From NCBI GenBank assembly GCA_947652115.1, contig OX393569.1, positions 13,952,816 to 14,016,815 of the forward strand: a stretch of DNA of 64,000 nucleotides, given 5' to 3'. Positions 36,476 through 49,492 of the stretch are shown piece by piece. Below the pieces are notes generated by a model. That model saw only the letters and a list, made by a program, of their open reading frames with translations. It was not told the origin of the DNA and ran no database searches. This stretch comes from Blastomussa wellsi. Lineage: Eukaryota; Cnidaria; Anthozoa; Scleractinia; Plerogyridae. Made by a program: the position numbers and the translations under genes. How positions within the stretch are numbered: position 1 is the first letter of the stretch; every line of letters begins with the position of its first letter.

Positions 36476-37442
36476 TTCAAAGGCACAAACCATGACGTGT
36501 GCACGTTTGATCTTCTCGACCTTCGCCAATCCTGTTCATCCGGTTCCATGTTTGTTTAATACATGTTTCGTATTATACTTCCATTGAGTTTGTTTACCCA
36601 TAAAAATTAACATTTTGTTATTTTCTTCGATTTAAAGCGGTAGTTTTATACATTGAAAAAAAGAGTTCATGTTTCGTGACATTGCTTCTTTAGTATGGGG
36701 TGGTGGCTTTTAAGGGTTATAAGACGATTTAAAATAGCAGTTTAGTTTAGTGAACATTGATGCTGACTTTGAAGGTCAGTTGAGACTGTTTTTGACGATC
36801 ACCGGACAGTAAAAATGACTTGGATAGTCGAATACATGACGCTCAACGCTGCAAAATCGTAATAATTTCGTCATTCCTACAAAATTTCGGCTATTTGTTT
36901 TGAAGCTTATCAACACCTTTCTGATCCTATTGCCACAAGGAGATCAAGTCCAATTGCATGATGTTGAAAGGTAAACAAAGAAAATCACTTAATTAGCCAC
37001 AAACTTTTCTGATTTAATAATGAAACTGGACGTAAAAGCGCAAAACATTTTAGATATAAAGTTGATGATTATCAAAATAATTATACCTCAGGTTCACTGT
37101 TCAGGAATGACAATTCTGTGCCATTTACGTGATAACAGAATGGGCTTCTGAAATATATAAATATCGATAATTCCTAGAAATAACAGTGCCACTTGGCTTT
37201 GTTTGTTTCTAGCTATGACAAATATTGTTTTAATAATCACCCCTTGTACTACATTTATATCATATCTCACAACTTATCTGCCCCAAGGCACAAAGGCGTG
37301 TTCCTTGTGGATCATATAGTATGTGATAATTGACGTGTAATTCATCAAATGAGGAATACTCTTTGGAGGTTAAGTCATGATAAACATTTTGCACTCTGGT
37401 CTTTGTCGCAGGTCTAGGAAGAGCTTTACATTGGATACAACA

Positions 37443-40400
37443 ATGAAATTTTTGTTCGTACTGTTGGTCGCTGCCGTGGTTTTAACTGAAGCCAAATCAA
37501 CGAGGAAACACGTAAGTAACTTTCGTGTGTTCTTAGTGACCATTTTGTCCGCAATGACTTCCCTTCACTTCCTCAATGTTTCTTGCTTTATCGTTTCTCC
37601 AAAGGTAATTAACAGTGAACTATGCATTTTGGGATGAGTTCAGTTCGTAACTAGTAAGAAAGAAAGAAGGGAGGATTTTAACGCATTATACACAATATTC
37701 GTTTCATTGGCCAGATTGAAAAAATGACTCCATTTCTCTTAGCCACACAGAGTTCCCGTTATCTCTGGGTATTCTAATCTTTTATTCTATCTCGCTTTAT
37801 TTTGACCTCTGTACTTCTTGATGTGTTCGATTCCTGGTATTTCTGTGCGTTTTCCATGGTGAGGTCTCACTCTATTCGATTTTAATAAGACCTGTTTTTA
37901 GGCGTTTGTTCTCACGTCGTTTTCCTTGCATTTTATCGATCAAGTTCCCTTCCCCCCCACAACGTTTCTTAACCTTTTCATTTCTGATTACCCCTACTGT
38001 ACGTGCTATAATAAAATCGCCTGCAGGTAGCGTGACCTAGTGTTTATAATCCAAAGGTTTTAAATTGATTTGGAATTCCAGCAATACCACACTAATTATG
38101 GCAGCTTAGGCGTGCATGCAAGCGCAAGCCTGGTAACCAAGTGTTTCTCAGCTCCTCCCGTTAACAATTTGGCGCGAAAGGTTTATGATGTCATCGAATG
38201 ACCCACGCAACGTCACCGCGGAGAAACCAAGAACGACTGAAAATATGTGAAGATTTTGTCAATTGTCAAGGAAAACCCTGAATATTTAAGATTAAGATTT
38301 ATACTAGAGGTACATTGGTTCATCTTTTTTGTCTCAATATCAAATTTCCACCTTCGTAACTTTGCTTCCAATTTTTCCGCGGTGTCCGAGCTGATCTCGT
38401 CCCCAGAGACCACGATTCTTTTGGTCAGCACCACGAGATAGCTGATCTCGACTGAAAGCCCGCTAAAACGACTAGCTCCTGTGAACAATCTCGGAAATAG
38501 AAGAACATTATTTTAAAATTTATTTCATTTTTTTTTCAGTGCTCCAAGGTACGCGGTCGATCGTGTCGTGAGGACAGTGAGTGCGCATGCGTGAACCGTC
38601 ACAATTCCACGCTCATCTGTAATTATAACTACACATGCGAGAAAAGGACTTTTATCGATGACATCATGAGGAGACAGCCAGTAAGTTTCAACAATGAAAA
38701 TGCGCTAATAAATATGTTGAATACCTAAGATACCAATGTGACGTCACCATGCGGTCACACGCAAAAATTCGTCCACTTCCGCTATTCGTTGTCTTAGTCT
38801 TAAGCAAAAATGTGCAGGACATTTGAAAGAAAACATCAGGAGCAATGGATAACAATGATAAAATTCAAATAATTGTGTATTACGGGGCACCCGGTCTTGC
38901 CTAGTTCCTAGGCCCCGATTTTTCATCGCGGGCGTTTCGGGTCACGTGATCACCGAAACAATACCGTGAAGGCCTGGGGGAAAAGCCGTACAGGAACAAG
39001 GCAACACCCGGCCCATTGGGGTCAAGGAGATGACGATGATGGTGGTATTTCGGTGCATGAGAATGTTCTTAGTTTTCATTAACTGTCTTATCGTTTGGCC
39101 TGAAAGTGCGGTAGTTACTGGAAGGGATAGACCAGGAGGCCCGTGACATTTCGTTACCTTTTATATAAATTAGCCACATGCCAAGGACCTCCTGGTCTAT
39201 CCCTTTCAGTGACTACCCACTACATATGGTTACCTTGACCGCCCCTGTTGTGGTTTGGCTGACACTGAAAAAGTATCACATAAACTTAGACCTAAAGTAT
39301 TTAAAGTTGAAAACTTGGGATCCTTGCGGCTGGCGCTGAAGTGGTTAGGTGTATGCTTCTTGAATCGTGTGTCCCGGGTTCGACTCCCGGTGTCCCCATA
39401 TTAAAATATCTTCTTTGTTTGAATTTTAAAAAGTGTCTTCTTCGGTCTTCTTTATTACATTTTCAAAAAACTAAGTGTATGAGTACATGAAGTGTCTCAG
39501 AGGGAAGAAGGGCCTCTTCGTCTATCCCTTCAAGTGACTACCTGAAAGTGCACGATGCTGCTTCTTCAACTCTTGTACCCATTTTCTTTCAGTGCCATCG
39601 AACCTACAAGAGTTTTTGCGTGGTGGACGCCAATTGTAGTTGCAGCGAAGCTCCACTGATATGCGAAGATAACGAATGCGTTAAGGCCAGACCAAAGCAC
39701 AGTACGAGCAGCCTGTTGAAGGGTATAATTAGACGCCAACCGGTAAGTTACAATTCTGAAAGTGTGCTTCTAAAATATTTTTACCATTTTACGATTCAGT
39801 TTACATTTTACACTTAGTTACACAAAATATTGTAACCATGACTATTTTAATTCGTAATTATTTTTTATTATAGCTTATAATTAATTTTTTTTATTTTTTC
39901 GATTTTTATCTTATTATTTCGTGGTGAACCTGTAATCTAGCTTTTAAGCTAAGCGTAAATAACAAACTTTTCTCTAAAAAAAATGGACGGTGGATCTGAT
40001 GGTTGAGCCATTTGAGACCCTTCTTTGATTGCAAATGCGCCGTTTCATGAATTTACCAATAGGTATGACTAAGTTCTTTCGTTCATATACGAAATATGAC
40101 ATCAAGAAGTAGATATTAAGTAAAGTGATAAAGGAATGGGAAAACCGTAATCAATTTTTGATATTTTTCCAAGCCACTAGGGCGAAACTTAAAAAAGTCA
40201 GCCTGGCGTTTTCAGTTTGACATTTAAAGGGGCAGTCTGCCAAGTTTTCCCATTGCATCTCATATGAATACAAACATATTTTGCCTTTGATTCACTTGAT
40301 ATTATAAAATTAGTGGTTTAAAAACGATTTGGCTATTGAATGAGGCGTTAGAAGTTTAAATTTAGCTAATTCTGACCAAACTCGTGATAAGCTCCGTCAT

Positions 40401-40792
40401 ACCTCCCGTTAAAGCTCCTAATGCTATCCCAATGATATCAGGCTCTTTTATAGCTTCATTACATAGAAAACTAGTTGTAGACTTCAAGTGGGGTAAATAC
40501 GTCTCGTTTGAGCTCTGGAGTTTTGAAGTAATGCTCACGCCAGAGTCCCATTAACTTTTTCACCTACTTTTTTCAGTGCCCCGGAGTCTTCAAGAATTCT
40601 TGTTTGACAAACACCGATTGTCCGTGCAACGAAGCTCAACTTATCTGTGAAGATAACGAATGCGTTAAGGACAGAACGAAGCTACCGATGCCACCGATCT
40701 ACCATGTGTTGAAAGGGAAAAGGAGCAATTCACGTACAAGACGCTTACCATTACACTATCTCTTTAAGACGACAAGGCGACTTAATAAATAA
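37443..40792 (+). CDS. Small secreted cysteine-rich precursor, three six-cysteine modules
   Basis: Four coding exons: 37443-37511 (ATG, signal peptide FLFVLLVAAVVLTEA), 38540-38680 (module A), 39593-39742 (module B1) and 40577-40792 (module B2 and basic tail, stop). All joins are phase 0, donors are GTAAGT, and every module exon begins with the codon of its first cysteine. Module A is C-x7-C-x5-C-x1-C-x9-C-x5-C. B1 and B2 are C-x7-C-x5-C-x1-C-x6-C-x4-C and share CEDNECVK, so one arose by exon duplication. Module A and B1 exons end in MRRQP and IIRRQP, dibasic sites that would leave an N-terminal Gln. The last exon adds a tail rich in Lys/Arg, with an AATAAA-like signal at the stop. It is paralogous to the - gene at 21084. 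The product is secreted; its activity is unknown. Confidence 0.88.
39111..39217. repeat. Inverted repeat with GGTAGTTACTG/CAGTGACTACC ends
   Basis: GGAAGGGATAGACCAGGAGG on the left pairs with CCTCCTGGTCTATCCCTTT on the right. A third, diverged half (CGTCTATCCCTTCAAGTGAC) lies at about 39518-39542, so the region between may be a composite insertion. Confidence 0.85.
39325..39400 (+). repeat. tRNA-like SINE head
   Basis: An A-box-like TGGCGCTGAAGTGGTTAGG and a B-box-like GGGTTCGACTCCCGG are spaced as in a tRNA, followed by TGTCCCC. No clean acceptor stem is visible. It lies within the inverted-repeat composite in the intron between modules A and B1. Confidence 0.55.
40227..40412 (+). repeat. 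Dispersed repeat R3, copy 1
   Basis: It shares TTTTCCCATTGCATCTCATA-like sequence, ACATATTTTGCC, TTCACTTGATRT and GAGGCGTTAGAAGTTTAAAT then TTAGCTAATTCTGACC with 46395-46565. It is intronic, just before the last exon of the cysteine-rich gene. Confidence 0.85.
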
Positions 40793-41814
40793 ATTCCAGG
40801 CATAAAACTGGACTCGCCAAGAGTTATTGTACAGCTATTTATTTACCCGCAAAGTCGATTCGTTCGTCGCCGATATCCGCAGTCTTCAGAAGGAACCATG
40901 CTGGAGAGGAATGGCGAGAAAAGGCGATTGATGCATGGCCTGTCGGCATACTCGCCTCGTGCTTATCCAGACTTTTGCAGATGAGAACATTTTCGACTCG
41001 ACACGATACCCGTAGAAGGGTTCGTCAAGAAATACTGATCATTAAGAAAGTAAGAAGGGCACAAGAGCGAATTATTTTCAAGCAATATTTTTGCATTTTG
41101 CATATAAAAGCAGTCAAATTATTTGTAAACAATAATTATTACTGCTGAAGTCAATGGAATTAATAACGGTTAAGGTGTTTCCTCAGTATTGCATCGCGCA
41201 TCCTTACTGCGCAGAATTTTACGCGCGATTTGCGCGCGCAGAGGAACATCGCTGTAATTCTCGTAAACAAGCACGGTGACCTATATTTTTTATTGCAGAA
41301 TTTTGCTACAAAAATGATCAACTTAAAGTTGAAAAATTAAAAAGAGAAATTTTTGGGTAGGAGAAAAAGATATAGTTAAAAGTTCTCAGGAAACCGTTAC
41401 TCGAGGATGCCAATTATAACCCTGGAAACAACGACTCGAGGGACGTTTTAATTTGTAAATTTGTCTAATTTTTCCATAAATTATATGTTACATTGTTCCA
41501 TATAATCGCCTGTTTTCAAGTTTTTTGTCAAGTATTCTGTTAATAATCTTTCCTTTCACCTAGCGCAAAATGTACCGTGAAACGATAAAATAGCGCGAGT
41601 GATTAGCATATATGGGGTAAGATTGGCCAATCATATCTCTTTTGCGAGCACGGTGACCTACCGTTTTTATTGTATTTTTCGAAACAGTGCTTCGAAGGGA
41701 ACATTCAGGGAAAGTTTCAAACAAATTCGTTGGACAACTTTTATTTCTGAGGAATCACCTTAATAACAGTCATTGCATTGCATTTTGTATTAATGTCAAC
41801 ATAATTTATCTCCT

Positions 41815-42100
41815 AGTGCGAGTTTCAATTGAGTGTCATAAAACCAAAACCAAAAGTATTTTTCTTTGGCCAATCACAATGGATGGAGGCAATCCAGTGA
41901 TCCAATCAAAACTCGAACTGAAATACACGTAATCGACAAAAAGCGCGGGAAAACGTAGGCACGTGACTCACGATTGGGTTTGGTTTACTTTTGATTGGTT
42001 GAAAAATTGGCGCGAGATTTTTAAACCAGTCACTGAGCTTAGTAATGCAAAACCAACGCAATTGGCTAATTACTTTCGACATAATTGGAAATCGATCTGT
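41815..42100 (+). repeat. Dispersed repeat R1, full copy
   Basis: It begins TAGTGCGAGTTTCAATTGAG and contains GCGCGGGAAAACGT, GATTGGTTGAAAAATTGGCG and ATGCAAAACCAACGCAATTG. It aligns over its full length with 19191-19478. Confidence 0.88.
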
Positions 42101-42521
42101 TTGACATTTCAGTGTATAGCAGCGATGTATATTTTTATAAAGTCTTGCACTCGTTACGACGTTCGTCTACTTTTGTCTTCTAAATAGTGCAGCTGAATAA
42201 TTAGGGAATAAACACTCTTCACTGAATGTCATCCATCGATTGAATGCTTCCTTTTCGTGTTTTGCAGCGTCAATACTGAGCTCCCCCGCAAAAAATAAAG
42301 ACATTATATCGTTGGTATAATTTTTTGTTTTTCAGTGGAGAGAAAAAGAACGTGCCAAAGAGTTTATAGTCCCAAAATTATCTCCGATAACAAGGGCAAA
42401 AAGCCACCACATCCCGACAATAACTCTTAAAAGTGTTTTCAGTTTAGGTAGATACAAGAACACCGCGTGATAACACTCTCTAAACATAACAGTTTGACAC
42501 AAAGCCAGTAATACAGTAACC

Positions 42522-42655
42522 TGTAGTCTGCGTAGCCAGCGGGATTTGAGGGTGCGAGCTACTCGCACTCTCCACGGCTTTGCCGCTCCGACGACGGCCT
42601 CCCCAAAAACAAAAGCACTTCGCCGCGAACGCCAGCTACGCAGGCTAAGTAACCT
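42522..42655. repeat. MITE-like element with GTAGTCTGCGTAGCCAGCG ends
   Basis: The left end AACCTGTAGTCTGCGTAGCC pairs with the right end GCTACGCAGGCTAAGTAACC as an imperfect terminal inverted repeat. Confidence 0.8.
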
Positions 42656-43468
42656 GCGATCATGCCCTCCCCTACTTATCATCTCGGGGAAAGAGGACAT
42701 GATACGTTTGCTTGTCGGATCGTAAAACAATGCTTATGAAATGGACGTGTCCTCATTGGCTGTCTTGTGTAAATAAGGCTTCCAGTCGACAGGAATTAGG
42801 AAGAATGTTTACAGGGAGGACGAGTTCGAACGATTTAGCTGAAACCGTGAAATTCTCTAAAGACCGAGCATAGAGAGCGTTTTTAAACGCTTAAAAGACG
42901 CATAACTTGTTTAGGTGAAGATGTTTTGCTGTTTAGCCCAATAGGTCTTTCAAATAATTACAAAGGTGTTAGATAAAATGTTTACCAAATGAAAGTGACG
43001 ATGGCAAATAATACGTTGATCATCCCCGTTGTAAGCCCACTCGAATGTTGTTATAGAAATAATTTGTTATAGAAATAACTCGCGAACACCAGTTCAACTT
43101 TCTTCCAAACAAGTTTTTATTTAACGCAGCGAAGTGCTAATGTAGTCGTTGCGTGCCCAGTTAATTATTCTGCAATCATTTTTCGCGCCTGCCCCGGTGG
43201 AAATCCGAGTCAGAAATTAATACCAACTACAAACAGTGGTTTGACAGCTAATTTAGAGGCCGGATGGCGACCGGTTCAATAAATATACCAGGCGTACTTT
43301 TTCTCCTTATTCTTTGAAAAAGACGCCTGATCTCGCAGGTTAGTTATATCCGCCACGTACGCGGCACAAGTACACGTTGCAGACCTATATTTGTCTTAGT
43401 GTCCTGGGTCTTAGTACTACTTTTCGCGCGTCTTACACAACGTAAAGATTTTGATCTAAACATCGACC

Positions 43469-46400
43469 ATGGAGCCTGCAGTGGATAAGCTGGAAGCTTT
43501 GGTAATTATAACCTCTGTTTTTGGCTTTGTTAAAAATATCTTTGTTTTCCAAATCAACAGGTGTGATATTAATTCTATTACAAGTTGTTTCTATGTCATT
43601 TTTTCATGTTTAATTCTATGTTAATAGTACGGGAACATACGCGCACAAATTTGGCGCCAAATACGAAAATTGAAAACTGCGAACCCTTTTGAACAGTTAC
43701 GATAACATATTTTTGAACGGTTAAATAGCTGTGTCATATTTGATACTATAAGGAAAACATAATTAAACAAGATAGCTATGCTTTGCAGAACAATGATAAA
43801 GAGTAGACGAACCTCGACGGTATTCCAAACACAAGTTCAGCTTTTCGAGCACGGCCCGAATTAAATGGCGGACCAAAATAGTTCATGTACGCAGTTACCG
43901 AAGTGTAACGTATCAACGTCTGGCAGCAAATCCTGAGACTGCGCAGTATATCAATGCAAATCCTGCCAAAAAAAAAGTTGCGGGGGGGAGGGAGAGTGCA
44001 GGCATGCATAGGGTGCAGATTTGAACTGAGCTGAGATTTTCTGTTCAATTGCTCGGCCCTAGGGCAATTGTAGATGGTCAAAAGAGTCACTAAAAGTCAA
44101 TAAAATGTTGCCAGAAAGGCCAATAAAATGGCCAAAAGTCCCCACTACGGGATGATAACTACTGTCAAATCTCCTGCCTTTGCCTGCACTCCCCCCCCTG
44201 TGGGATTACACTGATAGGTGTCTTAATTATCTCGAACAGTTTTATAAACAGTTACTGCAAATAACGGCCGGCCAAAATTTGCCAATATCTGATGAAATCC
44301 CAACTGTGGTTGGACAGAATGTCTGGACAATTTTTTTGCCTTCCGTTGTAAATGCCGCCTCCAAAAGACCATCGCCTAACGTCCTCGCCCGTGGGAGGTG
44401 GGCAGCAGCGGAGTAGGGGACTGCCTGTCAGGGTGAAGTACAGTGAGACTAAGGTTTCAGGACCACTATGGTAGCTGTGAGGGCCTGGAAGGAACCCTGA
44501 ACAAACTGGCAAATAGGGGCTCTGGCATATCTGCAAAGGGCAAGTCACCCCCTCAGACTAATGAGCGACTACAGAAACCGAAAAGAAGGCGCGGTGAGGT
44601 CTGATGATGATTGCAAATGCCAAATTATGTTTTGAGTTAGCAACACATTATCGAGTAGTATGTAGTCCCACATCACTACAGTTTTGTCTGATCAAAATAC
44701 TGACTTAGTTAGACACAAGTCTGTTCATGAGAAAAAAAATAATTTGCAGCCTTGAATAACCATACAGTTCCTGGGGTGGTCTGGTGTGTGTGTGTGTGTG
44801 GGGGGGGGGGGGGGAGGGGAGAGGTGGCTATCTGGACATGAATCAAACGTTTTTATCTAAACAAATATTGGTTTACGGTCCTGAATACCCTAAGTGAGAT
44901 CAAAATCCTTACTTTGCACCCCTAATATAAGCATGAAAAGAAACATCCCTTTCCTTTATTATATGGGAGTCCCAAGGTCCACCTCGGACGAATCTACACA
45001 AATCATTGCTAGTGCTTAAATCCTGGACATCTCTCTCAAGTGGCAGTAAAGTAATAAGTGAAGCCGGTTTTTCATGCTCACTTGCACAATGGACAAGAGT
45101 TCAGCTATGTCCTGATTGCACTGACTAAGTAGTAAAATTGTACTAAACCACAGTTCATAGTAACTAAAGGTAAACATACAACTATCCTGGGAAAGCAAAT
45201 TTTAACAAGCACTTGACTGTAGGGCAAGCTGGATTTTAAGTTTATTTTCAACTCTTGCAATCCTTTGAAATTTTAGGGATAATTTTATTTTTTAAACTTT
45301 GAACTCATGTCACTGAAAGTGTAAACCAGGATTGGTGAGTGGAATATACACTTATCAGCCAAGCTATTTTTTTTAAAACGGTGACAACATGTCCAGTTTT
45401 TAAATCAGTTCCAGAAGGCAGACTCAGATCTCAACTACATCTCTCTCAGACTGGAAACAGAATTTTCACAGCAGTTTGTAGACAATGGACATGATCAAGT
45501 ATGTTGAAAATTATCTTACAGTATAATAAATTATTTGTAAGATATTTGGTAGTTCTCTTAATTTACATTCTTAATTTAATATTAAATAGTAAACCAGACT
45601 CTCAATAACTTATAAGAATACCATATATTAAAGATTTCCCAGCTATAGTTTACTGGCCAATGACAATATCATTTTAATAAAATCAGACAAGCTTTAAAGG
45701 AAAATGGTGTGAAACACATGCAGCAACTTGAATGTACATGTAGTAAGCAGATTTTGTATTGACATATTATGATTTTTTTTTATTTACCAGCCATGTGAAA
45801 GTGCTTCGACTGAACTAATTATGCTTAATTTTGCCCCAAAAAACATTTAGCTGAATCCCATTAAGCTGTTACAGAGAATAAACCACGCCAAAACACGATT
45901 CAAATGCCTTTCTGAGCAGGCAACCCACATACAATCCCAGCAAGAGGTAGGCATGACAAGTATGAAATTTTTTATAAATAGTAACTACAGCAAGGGAATA
46001 GATCACCTGGTCTTGCCACATAATCTACCTACAAGCATGTGGAAAACTTAACCATTATTATTATTTATGGATGGTGACCCAATGGTTGGTACACCAGCCT
46101 GCAGATTGAATGGTCCAAGTTTTAGCCCTGGCTGGGGCACTGTGTTGCATTCTTGAGCAAGACACTTAAAGGGGCAATATCACACTATTTTTAGTACACA
46201 TCGAAAATCCAAGGGACGCTTTTCAGTCAATAGAAGCTACATGATACAGATAATGATAAGAAATCCTTTGAAAGACTTCACTATCGTAATGTATAGATTA
46301 AGAAACTGTTTATAGGTCTTTATAGATGTTTTTGCGACAGATGGCCAAGATCGAAAATTGATGCCAACTTTAAAACTTCGGACCAATGTTTTCAAGTTTT

Positions 46401-49400
46401 CCTATTGCCACTCATATGAAATCGGTACTAACATATTTTGCCTCATCCTTCTGTTCTGAATTCACTTGATGTGAATACAATCTGTGTATTGACGAGGCGT
46501 TAGAAGTTTAAATTTAGCTAATTCTGACCAAAAATCTGTAAACTCTGTGATACTTCCTGTTTAACCGGAATAAGCTTTGGCTTGACATGCCACTTGGCTT
46601 GAACAACAACATCAAGCTTTATTTCCCTTTTGGTCACAGAATGCAGACATAACCTACATGTACCTTTACCAAATAATTTTTTTTCTTTGGTCTGTCTCTC
46701 TTTCTCCCTTCAGAAAACCTCCACATAGGTGTAAATAATAATATAAATTATGCTGCTCTGCTCAGAAGTGCATCACATTGTACTTTATTAATATAATTTC
46801 CTCAACAATATTTTGTTTTGCATATTATAACAGGAAATTCAGTCTGCACTCAGAAATCAAATGCTGGCCTGTCAGGATCTTTTACGTCACTCACAAAAAT
46901 GTGCAGGACTTGCGGTAAATTATTAGATTTAATGATCTGATTTCAAGAAAAGAGGAGAGTTACAGTTTTTAGGTGCATCAGTAGAACATAACATACAACA
47001 GTTACCGTATATTTTATTAGCTGTACTATGCAGTGCTTTTAATAAGCACCGATGGCAGACAAAAAGTGTTGGCTTGCTCAACTTTGCTTAGAAAAATCTG
47101 TTACCTCTTCTAAAAATTGAAGAAATTAAGAACGATTTTTAAAACAACAGTCTTTAGCTCTACTCAAACAAGCTACTTATTTTAAATTTTATTGAAACCC
47201 CCCACTGTGTTTCTCAAAACTACTTATCAATACAAGTGTACTGCTACATGTTCAGCATTCAGTCTTTTAACAGAGTTGAACATTAGTACAGGGACCAAGA
47301 AGCAATCTCTTTAGTCTAACAAATGTCATCAGGGGTTTCAAAACAAGCCAACAACTGTTTGAGTTCCACCGATTACTTGATTATTTGTTGCCAGTTACTT
47401 AGCTGGTTGAGACAGTCAGCTTGCGGCAAACAAGCTGAACTAGTCATGGCTGGTTACTAACACGACCTTCAAAAGATTTAATTTTACTGTATGATACATG
47501 AATACAACTTTACAATGTAGGTCATTTGATAACTTGGCAATATCAAGGAAAAATTGCCATCAGCTGATTGTTACTGAAAATATCATTTTTCACCACCAGG
47601 TTTCAGAGAAAAATGATGATGAGCTATTGTTACAAGCTTCAGTTACTCGTTTGAGGACAGGTATGTAAAATCAACATAACTTGTAATTACTTCAGTCTCT
47701 TCCAATATTCTACTAATTAATATTTTTTTCTCTGATCCTAATTCATACTTTTACTGATAAAAAATTAATATACCTGACCATGTATTAAAAAGTAATATTT
47801 TTTGTTTCACACAATTAAGAAACAACCACTTCAGAGCAAAGCACTGATGAGGAGGACAAAGAAAACAAGTCCGCTGAGAGTACACACCAGCAAGGTACAA
47901 ATAGTGACTTTTGTATTGTGCAAATAAAATTAATTATGTAGCAGTTAGTTAAAATTTTACTCTCAAACTTAAATGTAGGAAGATGCATTGTTGGCTTTTC
48001 AACTACACTGGGACCTGACAAACATTTATCTGACTTATACTGTTGTACATGAATGTAATTTTTAACTTGCTATGGCATCATCATAACAACTACACTGTTT
48101 ATGATTATACTAAAATCAGCTCATTTCTCAAAGATTTTGACTGTATCTTAATGATAACGGTATCATAATGATAATAATGGTGCAGACATTAAAATAACAT
48201 TACGACTACATGTATAACTGACAACAAAATTTGTTTGCTTGAGGATTGGGCTACCTATTGTCCTTTCAGAGTCTGTTATTAAATCCATTAATAGAGGAAC
48301 AAAAGACCTTCTTCCCATTGATGAACAAGAGTTTTTGGCATTATCCAAGCTAGTGAGAGGCCGGGCAAAACTTCATGATGTTAACAAGGTACTTACTGTT
48401 TTTAATCAGTTTTTAACTGCATCAAATAAAAGCTGGCCAATAGTATACTGAATCTTTGAATAAATAAAAGTTATTGGATGAGGCATAATTTTCAAACTTA
48501 GTGACCATTTTAACTTACACATTCTAGTTCTGCACTATCAAAGCCATTGTTGTGTGACGTCATTTGTCCAATAATTACTTCATACTAAGTACTTCAATCA
48601 TCCAATAAGAGAAACTTCTTCCAAATTTTGTTGGTGCTAGCCAGTTAGCTGGGTGTTGTAAGCCAACCAGAAACAGATATTCGAAAGTATAGTCTGGCCA
48701 ACTTGTCACACTTGCTTAATATTTGACATAGAACTTTAACCATTATTTACTTTAAATTTAGCCTTTTAAATTCTGTGAATCTTTATCTGTTGAAGCCTAA
48801 ATAATAATGAACTTGTGTCAACTGTATCCAGCACTGACGTACTAATGGGGACAATAGCACAAATGAAACCAAATCAAATTATAGTAAATCAAATCAAATC
48901 CAATGTAAGGTTTAACCTCGTGAACATGTCTAGTACAGACATGCCCAAATCTCCAGTGTTGAATGTTAGTAAATTGTTTAAAATTGACTTGCGATGATGC
49001 AATCATTAACCTAGACTAAGATCACAAATTAAAAAATCTCAAGTGCCAAGTTCCATTACATGTCAATTATTTATTATAATGCTGTATTATTGACTAGACA
49101 TAATACCCCAACTTTTATTTTTATCATCTATTATGTTTTTAGGTTTATGAAGTTCTGTTTCATCATTTTAAGAAAAATAAAAACAGGTACATATATTACT
49201 TTCAATTTTGTACATACACAAACGGGCAGAGTGAGACTGACATGCAGTCTGTTTTTAGGTCATACATGGTGTCTGCAGTTCACTATGAGAAACCAGTGCT
49301 TTATTCTGCATTCATTGATAATTTACAAGGGATCAGGGTGTGAAATTGTGCCTTTCTGGCCGCCAATGCGACCAAACAAATTCGCACTGCCAACCAGAAT

Positions 49401-49457
49401 TTTGCAACTGGTCACCAATGGGCGACTAACTATTTCAGGTACTGAATAGAGGTGGTA

Positions 49458-49492
<35 letters not shown>

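Larger units (their letters stand above)
40793..43468. other. Intergenic region between the cysteine-rich gene and SKA2
   Basis: It holds the R1 copy (41815-42100), a MITE (42522-42655) and two same-strand GCACGGTGACCTA stretches (about 41270 and 41648) that may bound another insertion. The SKA2 promoter should lie in the last few hundred bases. No extra exon was found. Confidence 0.5.

Noticed and set aside
21084..40792. Assignment of the cysteine-rich genes to known coral toxin or antimicrobial families
   Set aside because: Cysteine number and spacing do not match those families as I know them, and nothing in the sequence shows activity. I left the function open.
42332..42730. 132-codon minus-strand frame
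   Set aside because: It runs through the MITE at 42522-42655, and its Arg/Ala-rich part comes from the terminal inverted repeats.
49060..49449. 129-codon plus-strand frame
   Set aside because: It is another frame over SKA2 exon 8, which fits the SKA2 join in a different frame.
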